Below, piece by piece: positions 48,135 through 57,018 of a stretch of DNA of 64,000 bases. The stretch is from contig NZ_AP023354.1 in the NCBI RefSeq assembly GCF_018324685.1, forward strand, positions 3,534,001-3,598,000, given 5' to 3'. The notes beneath the pieces are model-generated. The model saw nothing but the letters and a program-made list of their open reading frames with translations. It had not been told where the DNA came from and did no database searches. Positions within the stretch are counted from its first letter, which is position 1, and each line of letters opens with the position of its first letter. The position numbers were made by a program, and so were the translations under genes. This DNA is from Actinocatenispora sera. GTDB taxonomy: Bacteria; Actinomycetota; Actinomycetes; Mycobacteriales; Micromonosporaceae.

Positions 48135-50063
48135 ATGACGGCGACCGTACGCGACGAGCACCCGGGCGGACACGTCGACGAGGCGACCGCCCGCGAGACG
48201 GCCGAGCAGGCCCGCGAGACCGAATGGCGCAAGCCGAGCTTCGGCAGGGAGCTGTTCCTCGGCCGGCTGCGGTTGGACCTGGTCCACCCGCACCCCGAGC
48301 CGGACCCGGCCGACGTCGAACGCGGCGAGGCCTACCTCGCGAGGGTCCGCGAGTTCACCGCGACCCGCATCGACGGGCGCCGGATCGAGCGCGAGGACCG
48401 GATCGACGACGACACCCTGCGCGGCCTGCGCGAGCTGGGCGCGTTCGGGATGAAGATCGACCCGGCGTACGGCGGGGTCGGCCTCTCGCAGTACTACTAC
48501 GGCCGGGCGCTGATGATCATCTCCTCGGCGTCCCCGGCGGTCGCCGCGCTGCTGTCCGCGCACCAGTCGATCGGCGTACCGCAGCCGCTCAAGCTGTTCG
48601 GCACCGAGGCGCAGAAGCGCCGGTACCTGCCGCGCCTCGCGGCCGGCGAGATCAGCGCCTTCCTGCTCACCGAGCCGGACGTCGGCTCCGACCCGGCCCG
48701 GCTGGCGACCAGCGCCACCCGTACCGACGACGGCGGGTACCGCATCGACGGGGTGAAGCTGTGGGCCACCAACGGCGTGCTCGCCGACCTGCTGGTGGTG
48801 CTCGCCCGGGTGCCCGACGCCGGGATCACCGCGTTCGTCGTCCCCGCCGACGCCGAGGGCATCACGGTCGAGCGGCGCAACTCGTTCATGGGCCTGCGCG
48901 GCCTGGAGAACAGCGTCACCCGGTTCGACCGGGTGTACGTGCCGGCCGCCGACCGGATCGGCGCCGAGGGCCAGGGCCTCAAGATCGCCCTCACCACGCT
49001 GAACACCGGCCGGCTGGCGCTGCCGGCGCCGTGCGTAGGCGCGGCGAAGTACAGCCTGGCGGTCACGCGACAGTTCGCCGCCGCCCGGGTGCAGTGGGGC
49101 AAGCCGGTCGGCGCGCACGAGGCGGTGGCCGGCCAGCTCGCCGAGCTGGCCGCCGGCACGTACGGGATGGAGGCGGTGCTGGATCTGTGCGACCTGCTGG
49201 CCGACGACGACCGCAACGACATCCGGATCGAGGCCGCGATCGCCAAGCTGTACGCCTCCGAGCTCGGCTGGCGCATCGTCGACGCCGCGATGCAGATTCG
49301 CGGCGGCCGCGGCTACGAGACGGCCGACTCGCTGGCTGCCCGCGGCGAGCGACCGATCCGTACCGAGCAGTTGCTGCGGGACATGCGGATCAACCGGATC
49401 TTCGAGGGCTCCAGCGAGATCATGCGGCTGTTCATCGCCCGCGAGGCGGTCGACCAGCACCTGTCGGTCGCCGGCGAGCTGATCGACCCGAAGGTGGCAC
49501 TGCCGGGCAAGGCGCGGGCCGGTGCCCGGGCCGGCGCGTTCTACGCGCGCTGGCTGCCGGGCCTGACCGTCGGCCGCGGCCAGAACCCCGCCTCGTACAC
49601 CGAGTTCGGGCCGCTGGCCCGGCACCTGCGGTACGTGGAGCGGGCCAGCCGGCGCCTGGCCCGGTCCACGTTCTACGCGATGGCGCGCTGGCAGGGCGGA
49701 CTGGAACGCAAGGAACGGTTCCTCGGCCGCATCGTCGACATCGGCGCGGAGCTGTTCGCGATGACCGCCGCCTGCGTGCGCGCCAGCCGGGACGAGCGCG
49801 CCGGCTCGCCGCACGCGGCGGCCTCGGCCGAGCTCGCCGACCTGTTCTGCGTGCAGGCCACCGCGCGGGCCGAGGCGCTGTTCGATGCGTTGTGGCGCAA
49901 CGACGACGAGCTGGCACGGCGGGCCGCCGCGCGGGTGCTCGACGGCCGGTACGCGTTCCTGGAGGAGGGCATCCTGCCGCCGAGCGACGACGGCCCCTGG
50001 GTCGCCCACCACGAACCCGGGCCGGCCACCGTACCCAGCGTCCGCCGCCACGTACCGCGCTGA
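48135..50063 (+). CDS. acyl-CoA dehydrogenase
   Basis: A 642-residue flavoenzyme catalysing alpha,beta-dehydrogenation of acyl-CoA in beta-oxidation. The FAD signatures are AFLLTEPDVGSDPARL and IRGGRGYETADSL; the catalytic Glu lies in IFEGSSEIMRLFIARE. The extra C-terminal domain (about 450-642) places it with VLCAD/ACAD9-like enzymes acting on long chains. AAGGGGG precedes the ATG. Confidence 0.93.
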   Translation: MTATVRDEHPGGHVDEATARETAEQARETEWRKPSFGRELFLGRLRLDLVHPHPEPDPADVERGEAYLARVREFTATRIDGRRIEREDRIDDDTLRGLRELGAFGMKIDPAYGGVGLSQYYYGRALMIISSASPAVAALLSAHQSIGVPQPLKLFGTEAQKRRYLPRLAAGEISAFLLTEPDVGSDPARLATSATRTDDGGYRIDGVKLWATNGVLADLLVVLARVPDAGITAFVVPADAEGITVERRNSFMGLRGLENSVTRFDRVYVPAADRIGAEGQGLKIALTTLNTGRLALPAPCVGAAKYSLAVTRQFAAARVQWGKPVGAHEAVAGQLAELAAGTYGMEAVLDLCDLLADDDRNDIRIEAAIAKLYASELGWRIVDAAMQIRGGRGYETADSLAARGERPIRTEQLLRDMRINRIFEGSSEIMRLFIAREAVDQHLSVAGELIDPKVALPGKARAGARAGAFYARWLPGLTVGRGQNPASYTEFGPLARHLRYVERASRRLARSTFYAMARWQGGLERKERFLGRIVDIGAELFAMTAACVRASRDERAGSPHAAASAELADLFCVQATARAEALFDALWRNDDELARRAAARVLDGRYAFLEEGILPPSDDGPWVAHHEPGPATVPSVRRHVPR

Positions 50064-50084
50064 TGCTGCACCCACCGCCCGGCC

Positions 50085-50149
50085 GCGTCGATCATGGTGT
50101 CCGGTGTCGAGACGAGCGCCTCTCCTCGACATGACGCCATGATCGACGC
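50085..50149. terminator. nested bidirectional terminator
   Basis: GCGTCGATCATGG (50085-50097) pairs with CCATGATCGACGC (50137-50149); inside, TGTCGAG (50105-50111) pairs with CTCGACA (50125-50131). It lies between the convergent dehydrogenase and VOC genes and can fold on either strand. Confidence 0.75.
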
Positions 50150-50165
50150 CGGGGTCGGCGTCGGG

Positions 50166-50873
50166 TCAGCGGGACAGCAGGCAGAACTCGTTGCCGTCCG
50201 GGTCGGCCAGTACGGTCCGGTCGGCGGCACCCTGTTCCGAGTCGAGCCGGGTCGCGCCGAGCGCGAGCAGCCGGTCGAGCTCGGCCGCCGGATCGCCGTC
50301 CGGCGCGAGGTCGAAGTGCAGCCGGTTCTTGCCCAGCTTGGGCGCGACGGGCGGGCCGCCCCAGGTCACCTTGGGCCCGCCGTGCGGCGACCGGATGGCC
50401 GTCTCCTCGTCCTGGTCCCACACCAGCGGCCAGCCCAGCGCCTTGCTCCAGAAGTACCCGACGGCCTGGGAACCGTCACAGGACAACGCGCCGAGGAAGC
50501 CGCAGTCGGCGAGGAAGCGGTTGCCGGCCGGCAGCACGCAGAACTCGTTGCCGTCCGGGTCGGCCATGACCGCGTGGTCGGCGTCAGGGCCCTGCCCGAT
50601 GTCGATGTGCCGGCCGCCGAGTTCCAGCACCCGGGCCACGGTCTGCTCCTGCTGCTCGGCCGAGGCGCTGGTGAGGTCGAAGTGGATCTGGTTCTGCCCG
50701 CGTTTGGGCTCGTCCGAGGCCAGACATCGGATCCGGAACCCGGTGTCGTCGGTGGGTGTCAGCGCGGCGCCGGCCGGGTCGTCGGCCGGATCCCAGCCGA
50801 GTACGCCGGCCCAGAAGCGGGCCAGATCGGCAGGGTCGTGCGCGTCGAAACAGAGCGCGTCGAGGCGGGCCAT
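50166..50873 (-). CDS. VOC family protein (glyoxalase/bleomycin-resistance-like)
   Basis: A 235-residue protein made of two VOC repeats. Each ends in the same DPDGNEFC signature (MADPDGNEFCVLPAG and LADPDGNEFCLLSR), and each begins with an RFW(A/S)xxLGW segment. Metal ligands are plausible (His in IHFDL and LHFDL, Glu in NEFC). Substrate unknown; such proteins range from glyoxalases to antibiotic-binding proteins. The ATG at 50873 follows a GGAGC ribosome site. Confidence 0.9.
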   Translation of the reverse strand: MARLDALCFDAHDPADLARFWAGVLGWDPADDPAGAALTPTDDTGFRIRCLASDEPKRGQNQIHFDLTSASAEQQEQTVARVLELGGRHIDIGQGPDADHAVMADPDGNEFCVLPAGNRFLADCGFLGALSCDGSQAVGYFWSKALGWPLVWDQDEETAIRSPHGGPKVTWGGPPVAPKLGKNRLHFDLAPDGDPAAELDRLLALGATRLDSEQGAADRTVLADPDGNEFCLLSR

Positions 50874-50974
50874 GGCGAAAGCTCCGATCCATTCTGGCCG
50901 GGGCGGTACCCCAGCTGTGAGGAAGGCCACGCTAAGCGGAGCGTCGGCCGCGTCGCAACCGCATTGGCCCGGCC

Positions 50975-51802
50975 TCACCCGCCCACCGCGTCGAGCAGGG
51001 CGCGGCCGAGCGCGGCGTGCGCGCGTACCGCCGGGTGGGTTCCGCCGTAGTCGTCCGGGTCGCTCAGCCCGTCGGCGAGGAACGCGAACGTGGCCGCCGG
51101 CGCGCCGTCGAGGTCGAACACGATGCCCACCTCGTGCCGGCGGTCCTCGTCCGCGCCGTGCTTGACCGCCGCCCGCCGGCGCTGCGCCGACGACAGGTAC
51201 CGGCGCACCCCGTCGCAGTACCCGGGCTGCGCCCAGCGCATCGCCCGCAGCACCGTGTCGGTACCGGCCGGGGAGAGCAGCGCGCCGGTCGCGAGCCGGC
51301 GCAGCAGCTCGTGCGTCTCCCGGGCGGTGGTGGTACCGAGAAAGAAGTGCCGCTCGTCGGCCGGCAGCGGCTGCACCCGGGTGTGCCGGAACCCTTGCGC
51401 GGCAAGGAAGTCGTTGATGCGGGGACCGGGCAGCAGCCGGCCGAGCAACCGGACCGCGGTGTTGTCGGAGCCGTTCACCAGCGCCACCACCAGGTGCGCG
51501 ACGGTCAGCCGGTCACCGAAGGCCGCCTGCAGGTGCAGCGTGCCGGTGCCGCCTGCGACCAGCTCCGCGGTCAGCTCGACGGTGTCGGTCAGCGCCAGCT
51601 CGCGGCGGTCGACGGCGGCGAGCGCAGCGGCCGCGATCGCCACCTTCTGCACGCTCGCCGCGACCACCACCGCGTCCGGGTCCGCATCGAGCACCGTCTC
51701 GCCGAACACCGTCAGGTACGAGTGCCAGCGCCCGCCGGCCGCCCCGGTACACCGCGCGTAGGTCGCGGCGAGCCCGTCAGCCGGCGCAGGACGGGCAGTC
51801 AC
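50975..51802 (-). CDS. class A beta-lactamase-like serine hydrolase
   Basis: A 275-residue protein with penicillin-recognising landmarks: SVQK (SxxK, nucleophilic Ser), SDN in LVNGSDNTAVRLL, and KHG replacing KTG before a DEDRRHEVGIVF strand. No signal peptide or lipobox is visible from the GTG at 51802, unusual for a periplasmic beta-lactamase. This start overlaps the zur 3' end by 26 bp, so it is probably translated from the smtB-zur message. It may be a hydrolase or DD-peptidase-like protein linked to zinc status (inference). Confidence 0.82.
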   Translation of the reverse strand: MTARPAPADGLAATYARCTGAAGGRWHSYLTVFGETVLDADPDAVVVAASVQKVAIAAAALAAVDRRELALTDTVELTAELVAGGTGTLHLQAAFGDRLTVAHLVVALVNGSDNTAVRLLGRLLPGPRINDFLAAQGFRHTRVQPLPADERHFFLGTTTARETHELLRRLATGALLSPAGTDTVLRAMRWAQPGYCDGVRRYLSSAQRRRAAVKHGADEDRRHEVGIVFDLDGAPAATFAFLADGLSDPDDYGGTHPAVRAHAALGRALLDAVGG

Positions 51803-52178
51803 CGAAGATCTCCACGGTGTGCGAGACCTGCCGGTACCCGTGCTCGGCAGCGACCTTCGCGGCCCACTGCTCGACCGCCGGACCGGCCACCTCGACCGTC
51901 GCGCCGCACCGCCGGCAGACCAGGTGATGGTGGTGGTCCCCCTGCCGGCACCGCCGGTACAGGTGCTCGCCGTTGGGCGGGCGCATGGTGTCCACCTCAC
52001 CGGCGTCGGCGAGCGCCTGGAGGGTGCGGTACACCGTGGTCAGGCCGACGGCGTCGCCCTGGCCGCGCAGCATCGCGTGCAGGTCCTGCGCGCTGCGGAA
52101 CTCGTCGACCTCCGACAGCAGCTGCACCACCGCCGCCCGCTGCCGGGTGGCCCGCCCCATCGGCCGCCCCTGGGTCAC
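51777..52178 (-). CDS. zur: zinc uptake regulator, Fur family
   Basis: A 133-residue Fur-type repressor. The winged helix holds VGLTTVYRTLQALADAGEVD. GDHHHHLVCRRCGATVEV gives the regulatory His cluster and the first CxxC of the structural zinc; DCPSC near the end is the second. GGGGAGGG lies 3 bases before the GTG at 52178, which overlaps the upstream ArsR stop (GTGA). The pairing smtB-zur beside glyS matches the mycobacterial furB locus, which supports Zur rather than an iron regulator. Confidence 0.92.
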   Translation of the reverse strand: MTQGRPMGRATRQRAAVVQLLSEVDEFRSAQDLHAMLRGQGDAVGLTTVYRTLQALADAGEVDTMRPPNGEHLYRRCRQGDHHHHLVCRRCGATVEVAGPAVEQWAAKVAAEHGYRQVSHTVEIFGDCPSCAG

Positions 52179-52543
52179 GAGCCCTCCCCGGCGGCGACGG
52201 CCGGCTCGGCGGTGACGGCCGGCTCGGCGGCGTCCCGGTTGATCGGCTCCGGCTCGCGCGAATGGCTGACCGCGTCGGCGACGATGTGCGCCACGTGCTG
52301 GTCGGCCAGCGAGTACGCGATCTCGCGGCCGCGGCGCCGGCCACGCACCACGCCGGCACCCTTGAGCACCCGCAGGTGCTGGGAGACCAGCGGCTGCGGC
52401 GCACCGATCGCATCGACCAGCTCGTGCACGCAGCGCGGCCCCGCGGCGAGCTCGGTGACCACCGCGATGCGCAGCGGCGCGGCCAGCGCGCGCAGCAGCT
52501 CGCCCGCCGCCTGGTAGTTCTCGGACGCGTTGGGCATGCTCAT
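52175..52543 (-). CDS. smtB: ArsR/SmtB family zinc-sensing repressor
   Basis: A 122-residue winged-helix repressor. RCVHELVDAIGAPQPLVSQHLRVL is the recognition region. The C-terminal helix has DQH, then ten residues, then HSRE: the exact D-x-H-x10-H-x2-E spacing of the SmtB alpha5 zinc site. After that an Ala/Glu/Pro-rich tail follows. It is cotranscribed and translationally coupled with zur. In mycobacteria SmtB represses this operon when zinc is low. ATG at 52543 is used; 52564 is an alternative. Confidence 0.9.
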   Translation of the reverse strand: MSMPNASENYQAAGELLRALAAPLRIAVVTELAAGPRCVHELVDAIGAPQPLVSQHLRVLKGAGVVRGRRRGREIAYSLADQHVAHIVADAVSHSREPEPINRDAAEPAVTAEPAVAAGEGS

Positions 52544-52654
52544 CGGCCGCACCACGGGCAGCACGCGACAACAGCGGTCATGTCACCACCGTATCGCTCC
52601 CGCGGCGGCGCCCGAGCGGGCCGACGGTCACCCGCGAGACCGCGGCCCGGCCGG

Positions 52655-52930
52655 TCAGGCCAGCTTGACCACCGCGATGATCACGAGCACGGCGATCAGC
52701 AGCAGCTGCATCGCCCGGCGGGCCGCGAGCAGCCGTGGCCAGGTCACCCGCAGCACCGCGACCAGCCCGGCCGCGATCAGCAGCAACATGATCGCGCCGA
52801 CCAGACCCGGGGCGAACAGTCCGACCAACACCACGGCCAGGGCGAAAAGGAACACTCCGGTACGCGGCAGCCCGGCCAGCCAGGCGAGCAGCACCTGCGC
52901 CCGCCGTGCCACCGGTGAACCTTCCGACAT
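52655..52930 (-). CDS. small two-to-three-span membrane protein
   Basis: A 91-residue protein with three hydrophobic stretches (GVFLFALAVVLVGLFAPGLVG, AIMLLLIAAGLVAVLRV, LLLIAVLVIIAVVKLA) separated by Arg-rich turns. It resembles the small actinobacterial DUF6703-type proteins, which lie near glyS in related genomes; I am only moderately sure of that name. Function unknown. Confidence 0.72.
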   Translation of the reverse strand: MSEGSPVARRAQVLLAWLAGLPRTGVFLFALAVVLVGLFAPGLVGAIMLLLIAAGLVAVLRVTWPRLLAARRAMQLLLIAVLVIIAVVKLA

Positions 52931-53079
52931 AGTCACCGACCCTAGCGCCGTCGGCGCCGCCCGGTGGGGCCGCGCCCCGACGAAACTCCTCCCGGCATGC
53001 CTGCCACAACCCTCCGGTGCCGCGTACCGGCGCCGGGCGGTACCGGTAGCGTTGCCGGAAACGAGGTACGGATCGATGC

Positions 53080-53484
53080 GTGGGGGACGTCGTGCTGGTG
53101 GTCAACCGATTCGTGCTGGGCGCCGGCCAACTCGACGAGCGGGACGTGACCGGGCCGGACGCGGATGCCGAGCGCGACTTTCTCAGCCGGGCCGAACCGG
53201 CGCTCGCGGCGCTGGCCGGCTGCACCGGCTTCGTGCACGGCGAGCTGGGGCGCGCGGTCGACGATCCGACCCGCTGGTGCCTGGTGACCCGGTGGGCGTC
53301 CATCGGCGCGTACCGGCGGGCGCTCGGCTCGTACCAGGTGAAGATCGCCGCGACCGCGCTGCTGGCCGAGGCGGTCGAGGAGCCCGCCGGGTACGAGGTG
53401 CTGCGCGGCGCCGACGCCGACGGCATCCGCGTCGAACACAGCGATCGGGCGCCGGGCGAGGCCAACCGCCCGCCGCGGCGGTAA
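53080..53484 (+). CDS. antibiotic biosynthesis monooxygenase (ABM) domain protein
   Basis: A 134-residue ferredoxin-like protein. VVLVVNRFVL, FLSRAEPALAALAGCTGFVHGELG and WCLVTRWASIGAYRRALGSYQVK are the usual ABM segments. It probably binds heme or a quinone-like aromatic, or acts as a small monooxygenase; no cluster indicates which. GTG at 53080 or 53092 could be the start; the latter has a GGGGGA site just upstream and a more typical MLVVNRF opening. Confidence 0.8.
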   Translation: MGDVVLVVNRFVLGAGQLDERDVTGPDADAERDFLSRAEPALAALAGCTGFVHGELGRAVDDPTRWCLVTRWASIGAYRRALGSYQVKIAATALLAEAVEEPAGYEVLRGADADGIRVEHSDRAPGEANRPPRR

Positions 53485-53687
53485 CGACATGGACCGCCGG
53501 CGCGAATGTTCACTCGCCAGCCTCGGCCGGCTGCGGCAGACCGGCCATGATCGACCGCGAGTGGCGCGGTGACCACGCATCGGTCAGGATCGGCGAGTGA
53601 TGCCCCGGCTGGTTACGATCACCGCAAACCAGCAGACCGGGGGAGCCGACCGAACATGATCGTCAGCGGGGCGTGGGGAGCGTGCGG

Positions 53688-54562
53688 ATGACCGGCCCCA
53701 CCGGTGACTCTCCCGAGCCGGACCGCCCCGCGGCGCCGCCGGGCTGGACGCCGCCCACCCCACCAGGCGGGCAGCCGGCGTGGACCCCGCCGTCGTCGCC
53801 CGGCCCCCCGCGCCCGGCCAGCCGCGGCCCGTCCCGCCGCCCGGCAGCCAGCCACCGCCCCCGGCCCCGCCGGCCGGCGCGCCAGGTGCGCCACCGGCCG
53901 CGTCGCCGCCGGCACGGCCCCCGGCCGGTGCGCCGCCATGGACCGGCGGGATGCCGCCGGCCGGAGCCCAGCCGCCCGGGATGCCGCCTGCTGGTGCCCA
54001 GCCGCCCGGGATGCCGCCTGCTGGTGCCCAGCCGTCCGGGATGCCGCCGGCCGGGCCACCCGCACCGCCGTCCGAGCCGGCCGGGCCGCCACCGCCGGCC
54101 GGACCCGGTGCGGTCGTGCCGTTCACCGCCGCGCCGCGGGAGCGCAACCCGCGGGTCTGGATCGGCCTCGGCGTGGTTGCCTTCCTGGTCGTGCTGTGCT
54201 GCGGCGGTGGGATCGCCGGGATCTTCGGCTACGGCACCTACCAGGAACACCAGATCTCCGCCGCCGCCGACAAGTTCCTCGTCGCGCTGGAGGACCAGCA
54301 GTACGCGCAGGCGTACCGGATGCAGTGCCAGCAGGCGCGGGCACAGGAGAGCGAGCACGAGTTCGTCAGCCGGCTGGACAACCAGCCCCGGCTGGAGTCG
54401 CACCAGCTGTCGACCCCGCGGCAGTACCAGGGCAACACCGTGTTCGAGGTGCCCGCCACCCTGCAGTACGAGGGCGGCCAGTCCCGGTCGCTGGACGTCA
54501 TCGTGGTGGGCAGCAGCGCCGGTGGCGGCGTCGGCTGGCAGGTCTGCGGTACCACCGGCTGA
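53688..54562 (+). CDS. Pro-rich membrane protein with NTF2-like domain, apparent frameshift
   Basis: A membrane-anchored protein of about 290 residues if repaired. The N-terminal segment MTGPTGDSPEPDRPAAPPGW continues in one frame to about 53803; the rest (PAPGQPRPVPPPGSQPPPP onward) is read in the frame one base back. A lost base in the C6 run at 53804-53809 would explain this. After a Pro/Gly/Ala-rich region with four 30-bp decapeptide repeats (MPPAGAQPPG, 53948-54050), a transmembrane segment (IGLGVVAFLVVLCCGGG) precedes a DUF4878/NTF2-like extracytoplasmic domain (HQISAAADKFLVALEDQQYA). GGGGAG precedes the ATG at 53688. Function unknown. Confidence 0.7.
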
Positions 54563-54728
54563 CCGGTCCCGACCGGCGCCGGGGCGGGCCGAATCCGGCT
54601 CGATCCGATTTCTGCCGGCGAGTACTCTGAACAGCTCCGACGGACGGTAACCAGCGGCACCGACGAGCGTTGTGCTCGGTGACGTCAATGTCCCCGCCGA
54701 CCGCCAGCCGGATGGAGGAGCTGTGCCT

Positions 54729-56102
54729 GTGGACCGCATCGATGCGATCGTGAGCCTGGCCAAGCGCCGTGGCTTCGTCTTCCCCTCCAGCGAGATCTAC
54801 GGCGGGTCGAAATCCGCCTGGGACTACGGTCCGCTCGGCGTCGAGCTGAAGGAGAACGTGCGGCGGGCGTGGTGGCGCTCCATGGTGACGTTCCGGGACG
54901 ACGTGGTGGGGCTCGATTCGGCGGTGATCCTGGCGCCGGAGGTGTGGGCCGCGTCCGGTCACCTGACCGAGTTCGTCGACCCGCTCACCGAGTGCCAGTC
55001 CTGCCACAAGCGGTACCGCGCCGACCATCTCACCGAGGAACACACCGCCCGGCACGGCGCCGCGCCGGCCAGCCTGGCCGACCTGACCTGCGCCAACTGC
55101 GGCAACCGCGGCACCTTCAGCCCGCCGCGCAACTTCAACGGGCTGGTGCGCACCTCCCTCGGCCCGGTGGAGGACAGCTCGTCGACCCACTACCTGCGGC
55201 CGGAGACGGCGCAGGGGATCTTCGTCAACTTCCTCAACGTGATGCAGTCGTCCCGGCGCAAGCCGCCGTTCGGCATCGCGCAGGTCGGCAAGTCGTTCCG
55301 GAACGAGATCACCCCCGGCAACTTCATCTTCCGCACCCGCGAGTTCGAGCAGATGGAGCTGGAGTTCTTCTGCAAGCCGGGGGAGGACGAGCAGTGGCAC
55401 GAGCATTGGCTCGCCGAGCGGTGGCGCTGGTGGACCGATCTCGGACTGTCCGAGCGCAACCTGCGTCGCAACGAGCATCCGGCGGCGAAGCTGGCGCACT
55501 ACGCCAAGCGCACCGTCGACATCGAGTACCGCTTCGGCTTCGGTGGTAAGGACTTCGACGAGCTGGAGGGCGTGTCGAACAGGTCCGACTTCGACCTGCG
55601 CACCCACTCCACCGCGTCCGGCACGGACCTGTCCTACTTCGACCAGGAGAACGGCGAACGCTGGTTCCCGTACGTGATCGAGCCGGCCGCGGGCCTGACC
55701 CGCGCGGTGCTCGCCTTCCTGCTGGAGGCGCACGACGTGGACAAGGCGCCGAACACCAAGGGCGGCATGGACTCCCGGACGGTGCTGCGGTTCGACCCGC
55801 GGCTGGCGCCGGTGAAGGTTGCGGTACTTCCGTTGTCGCGCAACCCACAGCTGTCACCGAAGGCCCGCGGGCTGGCCACCGACCTGCGCCGGCGGTGGAG
55901 CGTGGAGTTCGACGACGCCGGTGCGATCGGCCGGCGGTACCGGCGGCAGGACGAGATCGGTACCCCGTACTGCGTGACGGTCGACTTCGACACGCTGTCC
56001 GACAACGCGGTCACGGTTCGCGACCGCGACTCGATGAAGCAGGAACGGGTCAGTCTCGACCACGCGGAGGCATACCTCGCGGAGCGGCTGCCCGGCTGCT
56101 GA
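54729..56102 (+). CDS. glyS: glycyl-tRNA synthetase
   Basis: A 457-residue class II aminoacyl-tRNA synthetase of the alpha2 type. Motifs: [22 protein letters not shown], the zinc-binding CQSC and CANC pairs, [40 protein letters not shown] (motif 2) and the late [25 protein letters not shown] anticodon-binding segment. GGAGGAG at 54714-54720 favours the GTG at 54729 (8-base gap) over 54723. A strong terminator follows. The nearby smtB-zur pair reproduces mycobacterial gene order. Confidence 0.95.
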   Translation: MDRIDAIVSLAKRRGFVFPSSEIYGGSKSAWDYGPLGVELKENVRRAWWRSMVTFRDDVVGLDSAVILAPEVWAASGHLTEFVDPLTECQSCHKRYRADHLTEEHTARHGAAPASLADLTCANCGNRGTFSPPRNFNGLVRTSLGPVEDSSSTHYLRPETAQGIFVNFLNVMQSSRRKPPFGIAQVGKSFRNEITPGNFIFRTREFEQMELEFFCKPGEDEQWHEHWLAERWRWWTDLGLSERNLRRNEHPAAKLAHYAKRTVDIEYRFGFGGKDFDELEGVSNRSDFDLRTHSTASGTDLSYFDQENGERWFPYVIEPAAGLTRAVLAFLLEAHDVDKAPNTKGGMDSRTVLRFDPRLAPVKVAVLPLSRNPQLSPKARGLATDLRRRWSVEFDDAGAIGRRYRRQDEIGTPYCVTVDFDTLSDNAVTVRDRDSMKQERVSLDHAEAYLAERLPGC

Positions 56103-56113
56103 GCGACGACGCG

Positions 56114-56149
56114 GCGAGGGCCCGACACCGTGCGGTGTCGGGCCCTCGC
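56114..56149 (+). terminator. glyS intrinsic terminator
   Basis: A perfect 16-bp stem (GCGAGGGCCCGACACC and GGTGTCGGGCCCTCGC) with a GTGC loop starts 11 bp after the glyS stop. It may also serve the converging minus-strand gene. Confidence 0.92.
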
Positions 56150-56171
56150 TGTGGGGGGACGTGCTGCGGTT

Positions 56172-56198
56172 GGGGGGGGGGGGGGGGGGGGGGGGGGG
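56172..56198. repeat. uninterrupted G27 tract
   Basis: Twenty-seven consecutive G residues between the glyS terminator and the stop of the convergent secreted-protein gene, preceded by TT and followed by AACCGC. Nothing similar occurs elsewhere in the window. It could form G-quadruplexes, vary by slippage, or be an assembly artefact. Confidence 0.9.
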
Positions 56199-56211
56199 AA
56201 CCGCGGTACTG

Positions 56212-57018
56212 CTACGGGCAGGGCAGCGCGTTGACGATCGCGGTCGCCCGCACCTCGTCGTCCGCGTACGCCGACGGGAACGCCGACACCTGGACCCGCT
56301 GGGCCGCCACGGTCACCGGCAGGTGCTGCCAGCCGGGGATGCGCAGCAGCGCCTGGTAGAACTTGGTCGCCGAGATCTCCGGGTTCATCAGCTGGTTCAG
56401 CGAACCCCAGTTCGGCTGCTGCTGGAACAGCCCGACCGACAGGTGGTCGGAGCCGACCGCCTGGTGCGCCATCCGCATCGACGCCGGCAGGTTCACGTTG
56501 GCGTAGTTGCGCAGCTGGCTCTCCTGCAGCGCCGTCGACAACGCGATGATCTGGCCGCGCTTGCTGATGTGCATCTTCCGGCCGGCCCGCATGATGGCGC
56601 GGGCGTTCTGGGTCTGCAGCCTGGACAGGTCGGTGACCCGAGCCGGCGCGGTGCACCGCTTGGCGCTGCGCGAGGCCTCGGCCGCCTTCTTCTTGCGCGC
56701 GGCGTCGTCGGCCTTCTTCTTGGCGTCGTCGGCCTTCTTCTTGGCCGCGGCGTCCTCGGCCGCCTTCTTCTTGTCGGCTTCGGCCTGGGCCGCAGCCTGC
56801 CGGGCCCGGACCATGTTGGCCGAGACCCGCTGGCCGGAGGCCTGGATCCGCTGCCCGGACAGGTCCACCGCAGGCTTGGCCTCGGTGGTTGCCGCGACGG
56901 GCTTCTCGTGACTGGACGTGTCAGATGTGGGGGAGGCACTGGCCAGCGATGCACCAAACAGCGCGGGGGAGCACGCAATCACCGCAGCCAGCACCACGCG
57001 CAGACGCGCGCGATTCAT
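56212..57018 (-). CDS. secreted coiled-coil protein with lysozyme-like C-terminal domain
   Basis: A 268-residue exported protein. The signal peptide ends near ASLASASP. Residues about 75-118 are a charged coiled coil of Lys/Ala/Asp repeats (DDAKKKADDAARKKKAAE). The C-terminal 150 residues contain GQIIALSTALQESQLRN and SVGLFQQQPNWGS, a pattern seen in actinobacterial transglycosylase-like proteins where the Glu would be catalytic. It probably acts on or near peptidoglycan. A long leader (see 57019-57528) precedes it, and the poly-G tract begins 13 bp after its stop. Confidence 0.82.
   Translation of the reverse strand: MNRARLRVVLAAVIACSPALFGASLASASPTSDTSSHEKPVAATTEAKPAVDLSGQRIQASGQRVSANMVRARQAAAQAEADKKKAAEDAAAKKKADDAKKKADDAARKKKAAEASRSAKRCTAPARVTDLSRLQTQNARAIMRAGRKMHISKRGQIIALSTALQESQLRNYANVNLPASMRMAHQAVGSDHLSVGLFQQQPNWGSLNQLMNPEISATKFYQALLRIPGWQHLPVTVAAQRVQVSAFPSAYADDEVRATAIVNALPCP

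Noticed and set aside
52544-52600. Zur or SmtB operator upstream of smtB
   Set aside because: Only weak dyads (GACA...TGTC) are visible; no match to a known zinc box that I could defend.
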